NCBI RefSeq assembly: GCF_009745975.1 | Contig: NZ_WHOL01000107.1 | Location: 288,838-352,837 of the forward strand | From: Actinokineospora pegani | GTDB lineage: Bacteria > Actinomycetota > Actinomycetes > Mycobacteriales > Pseudonocardiaceae | Length of the DNA: 64,000 nt | Direction: 5' to 3' | Part shown: positions 52,169 to 60,606 of the stretch, piece by piece | Numbering within the stretch: position 1 is the first letter of the stretch | How the letters are laid out: every line of letters starts with the position of its first letter | Made by a program: the position numbers and the translations under genes | Notes under the pieces: generated by a model | Database searches by the model: none | Seen by the model: the letters and a program-made list of their open reading frames with translations, nothing else | What the model was told of the DNA's origin: nothing

Positions 52169-54931
52169 TCAGTCACCGGCCGCGCTGAGCCGTAGGCCCC
52201 CCGCGAAGTCGATCCGGGCCAGCTCGGCGCGGGAGGTGATACCCAACTTGGGGTAGACGTTGGCCAGGTGGTGGCCGACCGTGCGGGGGCTGATCAACAG
52301 CTGCGCCGCGATCTCCCGGTTCGTCAGGCGCTCCGCCGCCAGCCGCGCGACCCGCAGCTCCTGCGCGGTCAGCCCGGCTGCGTTCGCAGGATCGGGCTCG
52401 CGGGAGACGGCAGGCCGCTCGGTCAGGGCCTGCTCGCGCAGCGCCCGCATCCGCAGCGGTTGCGCACCGAGGCGGTCGAAGACCTGGGCTGCCTCGGCGA
52501 GCTGGAGCCGGGCGTCGGCCCGCCGGCGCGCGCGCCGCAGCCACTCCCCGTACAGCAGGCGGGTGCGGGCGTGCTCGACCGGATGTCCGCCCGCCCCCAC
52601 GACATCGAGCGCGGCCCGGAAGGAAGTCTCGGCCGCTGGTGATCCACCGTGGACGAGGGCGCGGAGGCGGTGCCGGGCCGTGCGGGCCCAGGCCGCGTCC
52701 GTGCGCTGCGCCCACTCCTCCACCAGGACGACCTGAGCCTCGGCGACGTCAGCGTTCCCGATCTGCACCGCCGCCTCGGCGGTGTCCACGGCGCCGACCA
52801 GCGCGAAGACGGGGTGAGCGGCCTCGTGGCCGGGCTCGGCGAGACGCAGCAGGTCGTTCAGCGCCTCCTGGGGACGACCGTCGAACAGCGCCGCCCGTCC
52901 ACGGCACCAGTACGCCCCCGCGCTGAGCGCCCGCACTCCGCGCGGAACCGAGACTTGCAGGACGCGGCTGGTGTGCTCGCTGACGGCGCGGGCGTCGCCC
53001 CGGGCGGCGGCCAACGCCGCGAGGGACGCGTGGCACTGCGTCGCCACGTGGTCCGCCCCGACCTCGACGGCCAGCAACAGCCCCTCGGCCGCCGCAGCCT
53101 CGGCGGCGTCCCACCTCCCCGCGTTGAGGTCGAGGATCGCGGTCTGCGCGAGCACCACGGCCAGCGCGGCGAGCTCGTGGCGCCGCCGCAGCTGCGCGGC
53201 CTGCACCCGCAGTACGTCGAGCAGCCCTTCCTCGAAGCCCCATGCCTGGACCAGCGGCACGGGCGGGAGCAGCTCCCACGCGGACGCACCGAGCCGAGCG
53301 ACCGTGCCGCTGTCCAGGTGCAGGGGGGCCGGGGTGACCGAACCGGTCTCGTCGTAGCAGGACCACCAGCTGCGCAGCACGGGCATCAGCTCCGACAGCA
53401 CGGGGTCGCCGTCGGTGTCCACGGCCCGCACCTGCTGCAGCGCCTCCTGCTGGAGGTCGGACCGACCGGCCGACCACGCGGCGCGGACCGCGACCGTGCC
53501 CAGCTCCACCGCGCGGCGGGTCCCGGGGACCACGGCCATGTCGCAGACCAGGTAGCGGTGGGCCCGTTCGGGCATGCCGTAGGCGAACTCGAGAATCCCG
53601 CGCAACCCGCCGCTCATCCGCGCGACGGCAGGCTCACCGCACAGGCGCTCGGCGTCCTCGAGCAGCTGCCGCGCTGCCTCGGCGTCACCGGCGCCCCAAG
53701 CGGCGCGGGCGGCAGCGGCCAGCCTGCGTCCGGCCGCAGGCAGCTCCGGTGAGAGCTCCGCCGCCCGCCGCAGCGTGCGCGCCGCCATCGGACCCGCACT
53801 CCGTTGCAGGCACTGCTCGGCGGCCTGCTCCAGCAGGGTGGCGACGTCCTCGTCCGGCCCCTCGGCGGCCGCCGCCAGGTGCCAGGCCCGTTCCGCGGTG
53901 GCATCCGCCGGCAGGGCGGCGGCCAGCGCCCGGTGCGCCGCCTGCCTCTCCAGGAAGGGTGCACCGTCGTAGACGGCCGCACGGATCAGCGGGTGCCGGA
54001 ACTCCAGCCGGGCGCCCGAGGCGCGGATCAGACCGGAGTGCAGGGCCTCGTCCCAGGCGGCCGTGTCCACCCCCCAGCCTGCCCCGGCGCGGTGCACGAC
54101 GTGCCGGTCGCCCCGGTCCTCGGCGGCGGCCAGCAGCAGCAACGCCCGGGTCGGCGGCTTCAGGGCCTCGACCCGCACGCAGAACGCCCGCAGCAACCGC
54201 GGCCCGACCGGCACCGGTCCCCCGGACGGCAGGAGGGGCGAATCGCCAGAGGTCTCGCGATCGAGGGTGGGCAGCTCTTGCAGCGCCAACGGGTTGCCCC
54301 CCGCCGCCCGGACCGCCTGGTCGACCAGCGCCTCGTCGGCGTCCGGGACGACGGCGGCGACCAGCCTGCGCGCGTCGACATCGGCCAGGCCTGCGACCTG
54401 CAGCGCAGGCAGTCCCTCCCACGGCCCCGTGGCGGGACGCTCGTGCCCGGTCAGGAGCACCACGACCGGGTCGGTCCGCACTCGTCGCGCGACGAAGCCC
54501 AGGCAGTGTGCGGTGGCCTCGTCGATCCACTGGGCGTCGTCCACCACGACGAGCACCGGACGTTCCCGGGCCAGACCGGAGACCAGCGACAGCACAGCCG
54601 CTCCGATGAGGAACCGGTTGGCCGGGTCCAGGCTCATCCCCAGCGCACCGCGCAGCGCCGCGGCCTGCGGAGCGGGGAGCGTCTCCAGCCGGTCCACCAC
54701 CGGCCACAGCAGCTCGTGCAGCGTCGCGAACGCGAGGCCTGCCTCCATCCGGGTGCCCCGGCACCGCAGCACCGTGGCCTCGGACGCCGCCTCGACGACG
54801 TACTCGATCAGCGCGGTCTTGCCGATTCCCGGATCACCCCACAGCACGAGCGCGGAACCCGCGCCCCCCGCCGCCCGATCCAGCAGCCCGTCGAGGGCTG
54901 CCGTCTCGACGCGCCGCCCGAACAACTCCAT
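52169..54931 (-). CDS. LuxR-family regulator with AAA/STAND domain (LAL type)
   Basis: A 920-residue regulator. MELFGRRVETAALDGLLDRA begins the ATPase; P-loop LVLWGDPGIGKTALIEYV; Walker B PVLVVVDDAQWID. A long TPR-like middle follows, and the C-terminal LuxR HTH reads LTAQELRVARLAAERLTNREIAAQL then ISPRTVGHHLANVYPKLGI. Such MalT-like proteins need ATP and an inducer to activate transcription. The ATG at 54931 is chosen because it starts the family sequence; the frame extends to 55312 over the MarR gene's antisense. Target genes are unknown; the redox genes nearby are candidates. Confidence 0.9.
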   Translation of the reverse strand: MELFGRRVETAALDGLLDRAAGGAGSALVLWGDPGIGKTALIEYVVEAASEATVLRCRGTRMEAGLAFATLHELLWPVVDRLETLPAPQAAALRGALGMSLDPANRFLIGAAVLSLVSGLARERPVLVVVDDAQWIDEATAHCLGFVARRVRTDPVVVLLTGHERPATGPWEGLPALQVAGLADVDARRLVAAVVPDADEALVDQAVRAAGGNPLALQELPTLDRETSGDSPLLPSGGPVPVGPRLLRAFCVRVEALKPPTRALLLLAAAEDRGDRHVVHRAGAGWGVDTAAWDEALHSGLIRASGARLEFRHPLIRAAVYDGAPFLERQAAHRALAAALPADATAERAWHLAAAAEGPDEDVATLLEQAAEQCLQRSAGPMAARTLRRAAELSPELPAAGRRLAAAARAAWGAGDAEAARQLLEDAERLCGEPAVARMSGGLRGILEFAYGMPERAHRYLVCDMAVVPGTRRAVELGTVAVRAAWSAGRSDLQQEALQQVRAVDTDGDPVLSELMPVLRSWWSCYDETGSVTPAPLHLDSGTVARLGASAWELLPPVPLVQAWGFEEGLLDVLRVQAAQLRRRHELAALAVVLAQTAILDLNAGRWDAAEAAAAEGLLLAVEVGADHVATQCHASLAALAAARGDARAVSEHTSRVLQVSVPRGVRALSAGAYWCRGRAALFDGRPQEALNDLLRLAEPGHEAAHPVFALVGAVDTAEAAVQIGNADVAEAQVVLVEEWAQRTDAAWARTARHRLRALVHGGSPAAETSFRAALDVVGAGGHPVEHARTRLLYGEWLRRARRRADARLQLAEAAQVFDRLGAQPLRMRALREQALTERPAVSREPDPANAAGLTAQELRVARLAAERLTNREIAAQLLISPRTVGHHLANVYPKLGITSRAELARIDFAGGLRLSAAGD

Positions 54932-55028
54932 GTCCACTCCAGATCGTCGCGCCGGGCCGCCTGCGTGCTGCCGAGGCTCCCGGCAGGTCGGCTCCCCCGC
55001 CGGACTCGACCCCATCGAGGAGGCGGTG

Positions 55029-55493
55029 TCATCCATCGTTGTCGGGGAGCCGTTCGAGGACCCGGTCGAGCGCGGCTCCGATGACGTCGAGCTCGGTGCC
55101 GGTGAGCGCGCCGAGGAAGTGCCGCCGGACGGCGACGACGTGCGCGGGAGCGGCGGCGGCGATGGCCATCCGGCCCGCGTCGGTGAGCCGGACCATCGAA
55201 CCGCGCGCGTCCTCACCGCACTCCTCACGGGCGACCATGCCGCGCTTCTCCATGCGGGTGACCTGATGGGAGACCCGACTGCGCTCCCAGCCGACCACCC
55301 GGCCGAGGTCACGCGCCCGCAACACCCCGCCCGGGGCCTCCGACAGCGGCACCAACAGGGTGTACTCCGCTCCCGACAGCCCCGCTTCCTGCATCAACTG
55401 ACGCTCCAGCACCGCGGTCAGCCGCTGCTGCAAGCCGATCATCCCGCGCCACGCACGCGCCTCCCGCTCGTCGAGCCAGCGCGTGTCACCCAC
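55029..55493 (-). CDS. MarR-family transcriptional regulator
   Basis: A 154-residue winged-HTH protein: LDEREARAWRGMIGLQQRLTAVLERQL, AEYTLLVPLSEAPGGVLRARDLGRVVGWERSRVSHQVTRMEKRGMV, then the wing EECGEDARGSMVRLTDAGR. Start GTG at 55493. It is divergent from an isochorismatase-like remnant with a palindrome between them and probably represses itself and nearby redox genes (inference). Confidence 0.92.
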   Translation of the reverse strand: MGDTRWLDEREARAWRGMIGLQQRLTAVLERQLMQEAGLSGAEYTLLVPLSEAPGGVLRARDLGRVVGWERSRVSHQVTRMEKRGMVAREECGEDARGSMVRLTDAGRMAIAAAAPAHVVAVRRHFLGALTGTELDVIGAALDRVLERLPDNDG

Positions 55494-55507
55494 GCGCCGA
55501 GCCTACC

Positions 55508-55527
55508 AGTGATGTTGACGCGTCACT
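55508..55527. promoter_or_regulatory. MarR operator candidate 1
   Basis: AGTGA..TCACT encloses TGTTGACGCGTCA; TGACGCGTCA (55516-55525) is a perfect palindrome just upstream of the MarR start and of the divergent hydrolase remnant. A near-identical 13-mer recurs at 56826-56838. Confidence 0.55.
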
Positions 55528-55576
55528 CATTCCGCACACCCGCCCACCCGATCGACCCGCTGCGAGGAGACAGGCC

Positions 55577-55998
55577 ATGAGCACCACGAAAACCGGACTC
55601 GATGCGTTGCCGACCCCGCAGGAGAGCGTCCTCCTGCTGGTCGACCACCAGCCGTTCCAGTTCGCCAACCTCAACAGCCACGAGCCGACGCTGGTCGTCA
55701 ACAACGTCGCCGGGCTCGCGAAGACCGCCAAGCGTTCGACATCCCCACGATCCTGACCACAGTCCTCGAAGAGCGCGGCGGCCACCTGATCCCAGGGCTG
55801 CAGGACGTCGTCCCCGACCAGAAGCCGATCAACCGGACGTTCATCAACACCCGGGAGGACTCTGCGGCGGCTCGGGGAGCTCCGCCCCCGCGGATGACCG
55901 AGGGCATCGTCGACGCCCACCTGGCCGCCGGGAACGGGGCGGCCGGGCCGGTGCGGGAGGGGTGGATCACGGCCCTGTGCGTGGTGATCGACTCGTGA
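55577..55998 (+). pseudogene. Isochorismatase-like hydrolase, frameshifted and truncated
   Basis: ATG at 55577 (GAGGAGA upstream) opens TPQESVLLLVDHQPFQFAN and VVNNVAGLAKTAK. After 55728 the sense continues one base out of phase as FDIPTILTTVLEERGGHL, PGLQDVVPDQKPINRTFINT. A missing G after AAG would explain it. Beyond ~55855 the family pattern is lost, including the region with the catalytic cysteine. It stops at 55998. Confidence 0.68.
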
Positions 55999-56099
55999 GT
56001 CGGGATGCGACCGACCGGACCGGCGCCGCTGTGACGATCGCATGAGGAACGACCACACTCCGCGGGCCCGCTCGACTGGAACCGACGCCGCGCACGCAG

Positions 56100-56707
56100 G
56101 CGCGCCCCTCGGCGGGCGGCGGCCGCCTGGGACCCGAGCGTCCGGCAGCGGAGCGCCCTCGACCGCTTGCGCGCCCAGGAGGCCGTTCACGATTCCGCCC
56201 TCCTGCCGCTGCGCTACTCCCGGATGGCGCACTCGCCGTGGACCTACCTGCGCGGCGCCGGACTCGGGACTGACGGTGCAGATGTGCGGCGACGCCCACG
56301 TCCTGAACTTCGGGCTGTGGGCCTCGCCCGAGCGCCAGCTGCTCTTCGACGTCCGCGACTTCGACGAAACCCTGCCGAGGCCCTTCGAGTGGGACCTCAA
56401 GCGCCTCACGACCAGCCTCCACGTGCTCGCGGACGCGGAACGGCTCACCCGCGGGTGCGGTGAGGACGCCGTGGTCGCCGCGGTCGAGGGCTACCGCACG
56501 GCGATGGTCGGCTACTCGCGGATGGGCGAGCTGGACCTCCCGTCCGACGTGCCGCTTCGCGGCCTCACCTCGGAGTTCGCCGAGGCCACGCTGCGCGCCG
56601 TCGAGAAGCAGTCGCGGAAGCGGACGCGCCACGGGGCCGCCCGGCGGCTCGTCTCCGACGAGGACGGGCCGCCGACGATGCGTGGCCGGCACACACGGCG
56701 ACGGTGA
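56100..56707 (+). pseudogene. DUF2252 protein remnant
   Basis: First frame: SALDRLRAQEAVHDSALLPL, RYSRMAHSPWTYLRGAG. After a small deletion a second frame continues: GLTVQMCGDAHVLNFGLWAS, PERQLLFDVRDFDETLP, PFEWDLKRLTTSL. These blocks (R-M-x-x-S-P-W-T-Y-L-R-G, C-G-D-A-H-x-x-N-F-G, F-D-x-x-D-F-D-E-T) are diagnostic of DUF2252. Roughly the last half of the usual ~430 residues is missing. Confidence 0.72.
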
Positions 56708-56825
56708 CGACCGATCGACCGGCCGATCCGGCGAGGGCCGCAGCGCCCGACACTGGACCCCGTGGTGCTGGAGGTCGACCGGGGCAGGCGGCCGGTGACA
56801 TGACCGGCGGCCGCCCCGCTGCTTC

Positions 56826-56838
56826 TGTTGACGTATCA
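56826..56838. promoter_or_regulatory. MarR operator candidate 2
   Basis: TGTTGACGTATCA differs at two positions from TGTTGACGCGTCA at 55513-55525 and lies about 55 bases before the start of the LLM oxidoreductase gene. This suggests control by the nearby MarR protein. Confidence 0.42.
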
Positions 56839-56892
56839 TCATTTCCGACGGTGCTTGCACGTGCACCGACGAAGACACCCAGGAGCCACCCG

Positions 56893-57930
56893 ATGAGCGA
56901 CCTCGCGTTCGGCCTCGACACCTTCGGCGATGTGCCCGAAGACGACTCCGGCGCCCTCGTCTCCCACGCCGAGGCGATCCGCCAGGTCGTCACCGAGGCG
57001 ACGCTCGCCGACGAGCTCGGCGTCGACGCCATCACCCTCGGCGAGCACCACCGACCCGACTACGCGATCTCCACGCCCGAGACCGTGCTCGCCGGCATCG
57101 CCTGCCGCACCTCCCGCATCCGGCTGGGCTCCGGCGTCACCGTGCTCAGCTCCGACGACCCCGTGCGCGTCTTCCAGCGCTTCGCCACCCTCGACGCCAT
57201 CTCCTCGGGCCGCGCGGAGGTGATCCTCGGGCGCGGCTCGTTCACCGAGTCGTTCCCCTTGTTCGGCTACGACCTCGCCGACTACGAGGTGCTCTTCGAG
57301 GAGAAGCTCGAGCTGTTCGTCCAGCTCCTCGACGAGAAGCCCGTCACGTGGGCCGGCACCGTGCGCGCCCCGCTCGAGCACGCCGACGTGTACCCCAAGA
57401 CCGACTCCGGGCGCCTGACCACCTGGGTCGGCGTCGGCGGCTCGCCGCAGTCGGTCATCCGCACCGCCCGCCACGGCCTGCCGCTCATGCTCGCCGTCAT
57501 CGGCGGCGCGCCCGCCCGGTTCACCCCGCTCATCGAGCTCTACCAGCGCGCCACCGACCGCCTCGGCACCACGGCGTGGCCCGTTGGCATGCACTCACCC
57601 GGCTTCATCGCCGACACCGACGACGAGGCCAAGCAGCTCCACTACCCCCGCTACAAGGTCCTGCACGACCGCATCGGCGCCCTGCGCGGTTGGCCACCGC
57701 TGCGCCGGGAGGACTACGCCGCCGAGGTCGAGCACGGCTCGATGTACGTCGGCTCTCCGGAGGCCGTCGCCCGAAAGATCGCCCGGTCCGTCCGCACACT
57801 CGGCGTCGGCCGGTTCGACATGATCTACACCGGCGGCTCGCAGCCGATGAGCGCCCGCCTGCGGAGCGTCGAGCTTTACGGCTCCAAGGTCATCCCGATG
57901 GTCCGCGACATCCTCGCCGAGACGGCGTGA
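56893..57930 (+). CDS. LLM class flavin-dependent oxidoreductase
   Basis: A 345-residue luciferase-like TIM-barrel enzyme: [103 protein letters not shown]. The ATG at 56893 has AGGAG at good spacing. It overlaps the next gene by GTGA. The pair LLM enzyme plus NADP-binding F420-reductase-like protein suggests that the second supplies reduced cofactor to the first (inference). Confidence 0.92.
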   Translation: MSDLAFGLDTFGDVPEDDSGALVSHAEAIRQVVTEATLADELGVDAITLGEHHRPDYAISTPETVLAGIACRTSRIRLGSGVTVLSSDDPVRVFQRFATLDAISSGRAEVILGRGSFTESFPLFGYDLADYEVLFEEKLELFVQLLDEKPVTWAGTVRAPLEHADVYPKTDSGRLTTWVGVGGSPQSVIRTARHGLPLMLAVIGGAPARFTPLIELYQRATDRLGTTAWPVGMHSPGFIADTDDEAKQLHYPRYKVLHDRIGALRGWPPLRREDYAAEVEHGSMYVGSPEAVARKIARSVRTLGVGRFDMIYTGGSQPMSARLRSVELYGSKVIPMVRDILAETA

Positions 57931-58652
57931 ACACCGGCGTCCGGAAATCCACCGTCGCGATCCTGGGAGCAGGCAAGGTCGGCACCGTGCTCGCGCGGCT
58001 CGCCGTCGCGGCGGGCTACCGCGTGCTCGTCGGTGGATCGGGCGACCCGGCGAAGATCGCGCTCATCGTCGAGGTCGTCACGCCCGGCGCGACCGCCACG
58101 ACCGCCGCCGAGGCGGCCGAGCAGGCCGACGTCGTCGTCCTCGCCCTCCCCCTCGGCAAGCACCGCACCGTCCCCGCCGACGCGCTGCGCGGCAAGCTCG
58201 TCGTCGACGCGATGAACTACTGGTGGGAGACCGACGGCATCCGCGACGACCTCACCGACCCGCGCACCTCCTCCAGCGAGGTCGTGCAGGCCTTCCTGCC
58301 CGACGCTCGGGTGGTCAAGGCGTTCAACCACATGGGCTACCACGACATCGAGGACGGGGCCCGTCCCGCCGCGACGCCCGGTCGCAAGGCGCTCGCGATC
58401 GCAGGCGACGATGCAGCGGACGTCGCCGCGGTCGCCGAGCTCGTCGACGCGCTCGGCTTCGACCCCGTCGTCGCAGGCCCGCTCGCCGAAGGCGTCCGCT
58501 TCGAACCCGGCGCCGAGCTGTTCGGTGCGAACGTCGAAGCTGACGAGGTCCGTGCCATGCTCGAGCGCTTCCCCTGCTCGCCGCGCGGCCGTGCCGTCGC
58601 GCGAGCCCGCTCGACCGAATCCGACGAAGCCGCCGGGGAAGCCATCGGGTGA
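57927..58652 (+). CDS. NADPH-dependent F420-reductase-like protein
   Basis: A 241-residue Rossmann protein: [36 protein letters not shown] (NADP loop), [62 protein letters not shown]. Typical of NAD(P)-binding F420 reductase relatives of this length. GTG start overlaps the upstream stop. It is a distant paralogue of the protein at 51475-52020. Confidence 0.88.
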   Translation: MNTGVRKSTVAILGAGKVGTVLARLAVAAGYRVLVGGSGDPAKIALIVEVVTPGATATTAAEAAEQADVVVLALPLGKHRTVPADALRGKLVVDAMNYWWETDGIRDDLTDPRTSSSEVVQAFLPDARVVKAFNHMGYHDIEDGARPAATPGRKALAIAGDDAADVAAVAELVDALGFDPVVAGPLAEGVRFEPGAELFGANVEADEVRAMLERFPCSPRGRAVARARSTESDEAAGEAIG

Positions 58653-58978
58653 GCAACACCGGAACGGTCCCGGTCGAGCGGCGCACCCGGCAACGGCGGG
58701 GTCGAGATCGTTCTCGCTCCGCAGGACCGCACGACGCTCGCCGCCGACCCCCTGTACGTCGACGCCATCGTCGGACGCTTCTCGCCTGCGGTTGACCGAG
58801 CGCCTGGTTCGACGACCATCCGAGTTCGTCGAGCACGGACTCGAAGGCGGGTGTCCCTTCGCTCGGGGCGAGGTGGTCACCACGGGACCGGGCCGGGACG
58901 CTGCCCGCCTCTCCGGCGGCGTTCGCGAGAACGCGGCGCGAGCGGGCGGGACGGTCCGACCGTCCCTGCGGTGGACCG
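58653..58978. other. Gene-free stretch between convergent genes
   Basis: About 325 bases between the reductase stop and the SMP-30 stop. No frame shows a recognisable family; a short plus-strand reading (VEIVLAPQDRTTLAADPLYV) might be a gene scrap, but I cannot place it. No repeat or terminator stem is obvious. Confidence 0.4.
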
Positions 58979-59869
58979 CTACGGGCGACCGCCGTGCGGG
59001 ACATCCACCCGGGTGGTCAGCAGCCGGGACTCGCGGGTCGCCGCTCGGGCGGCGGCATCGAAGTCGGGCGATGCGCAGAGGAACAGGGTCCGACCGTCGT
59101 CGCCTCCTAGCATGCAGGCGAAGACACCACTGTCGACCTGGATCTCGTCGACGATGTCCCCACCCTCCTTCACCCGGATCACTTTGCCGCTCAGCGCGTC
59201 CGCGACCCACAGGGCACCCTCGGCGTCGAGGCAGCATCCGTCGGGCGCGACCTCCACCTGGCCCAGGACGGAGGCGAGGTCCGGGCCGGTCGGCACGTCA
59301 CCGAACGTCGCCCAGACCCGCCGATTGACGAGAGCACCGCTGTCGTCGATGTCGAAGGCGGTTACCCGGTTCGCGAACGTCTCAGCGACGATCAGCACGT
59401 TGTCGTCGGTGATGACGCAGCCGTTCGGGAAATGCAGGCCGCTCGCGGCCTCGCTGACGGTCCCGTTCGGCTCGACCCGGGTGATGGTCGTGGTGGCGGG
59501 GTCCGCACCGACATGCAGGTCGAAGCCGAAGTCACCCACGTAGGCACGACCGGTCGAGTCCACCACCATGTCGTTGAGGTTGCCGCCGGCGTGCTTGCTC
59601 AGGTCGGCGTGGACGACCACCTGTCCGTCGTGCTCGCGGCGCAGCAGGGTGTGGTCCCGCGCGGAGACCACAATCAGGCGGCCGTCGGGGAGCCAGCCCA
59701 GCCCGCCCGGCTGGTTCGGCACCTCGAGCTCGGTCGTCAGACCGGAACCGTCCTCGGCCGAGGACAGCACCCGGTTGGTGTAGAAGTCGGAGAACCAGAT
59801 GCGACCGTCGTGCCACCGGGGGCATTCGGTGAACGACATTCCGGTGACGATCGTGGTCAACGCGCTCAC
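58979..59869 (-). CDS. SMP-30/gluconolactonase/LRE family protein
   Basis: A 296-residue six-bladed propeller: GMSFTECPRWHDGRIWFSDF (metal-binding glutamate in T-E-C/G-P-R-W), VPNQPGGLGWLPDGRLIVVS, GGNLNDMVVDSTGRAYVGDFGF (Asn and Asp ligands), LHFPNGCVITDDNVLIVAETFANRVTAFDI, GCCLDAEGALWVADA. Calcium-dependent lactonase activity is the usual role. The GTG at 59869 has AGAGGGG upstream. Confidence 0.92.
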   Translation of the reverse strand: MSALTTIVTGMSFTECPRWHDGRIWFSDFYTNRVLSSAEDGSGLTTELEVPNQPGGLGWLPDGRLIVVSARDHTLLRREHDGQVVVHADLSKHAGGNLNDMVVDSTGRAYVGDFGFDLHVGADPATTTITRVEPNGTVSEAASGLHFPNGCVITDDNVLIVAETFANRVTAFDIDDSGALVNRRVWATFGDVPTGPDLASVLGQVEVAPDGCCLDAEGALWVADALSGKVIRVKEGGDIVDEIQVDSGVFACMLGGDDGRTLFLCASPDFDAAARAATRESRLLTTRVDVPHGGRP

Positions 59870-60313
59870 GTGTCGGCCCCTCTTGTTGTTGCGACTGACG
59901 AGTTGTTGGCTTGCTTCGGGTTCACGAGCACCGTATTCGACCGATGGGCAGAGCGATACGGGACCGGTACGCGCATGACCGGATTTCCTGGGGGCCGGTC
60001 GTGCCGACTCACCGAGGAGCGGTCGGTTCGCCGGTGAACCGCACATCGGACCATCCTCGGTAGCGGCCGTGGACAGCGGCTGCCGCCACGCAGACCAGCG
60101 AGGCCGCCGAGTGCGCCAGGAACGGCGCCACTGAAAGCGTGTTCGAGAAGATCAACTTGCAGGAGTGAGTCTGCGTCGTTGCTGCCGGACAGCCTGACGA
60201 TCCCTGTCGTCCGTAGCGCCGAGCTGCGGCCGTACCGGTCACCGTTGTCGCCGGATCAGGACAGAGGAAGTTGACCCCGCCGCCGGAGCGCGTGGGCATA
60301 ACGGTCGATACCC
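59870..60313. other. Gene-free region left of repeat R copy 4
   Basis: About 440 bases hold the SMP-30 promoter and no supported gene. Short frames on both strands have no family features. A fragment GCGTGGGCATAACGGTCGATAC at 60291-60312 is weakly like repeat S and directly precedes repeat R, as in the other islands. Confidence 0.4.
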
Positions 60314-60387
60314 CCTCGGCCACTTGGGGATACGTATCCCCGTGGGGCGTCACGGTAGGGATAGGACCGTTGATGCTCCTCGGACCC
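60314..60387. repeat. Dispersed repeat R, copy 4
   Basis: CCTCGGCCAC, then TTGGGGATACGTATCCCCG (here GGGGATACGTATCCCC is a perfect 16-bp palindrome), CGTCACGGTAGGGATAGGAC, and CCTCGGACCC at the right end; 64 bases from word to word as in copy 3. Each flanking word has one mismatch to CCTCGGACAC. Confidence 0.8.
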
Positions 60388-60506
60388 AAGCGACACGAAG
60401 AGGGCGACCAGGCAATCTTCGCCGCCGTTCTCAACACGATCTCAGGCAACTGAGGTTATCCCCTTGGATCGATCACCCTGATCCCAGACAACGCTCTGAG
60501 CGAGGG

Positions 60507-60588
60507 ATGCTCCCCGTGTCAGGCAGGTCGAAGTACCCCGAGCCGTTCCGCAGGGACGCTGTGGACTTGGCCCGTTCGTCGGAGGGTG
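60507..60588 (+). pseudogene. IS3-family OrfA N-terminal fragment
   Basis: SGRSKYPEPFRRDAVDLARS matches the first helix of IS3-type OrfA proteins. It stops after ~27 residues and runs into the 3' end of the ABC transporter gene. A remnant of a different IS3 element from the complete one at 40.2 kb. Confidence 0.5.
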
Positions 60589-60606
60589 GCACCTCGGGGC
60601 CGCGGG

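Noticed and set aside
58700..58860. Possible gene scrap reading VEIVLAPQDRTTLAADPLYV
   Set aside because: Short, no homologue recognised, could be chance in open GC-rich frame.
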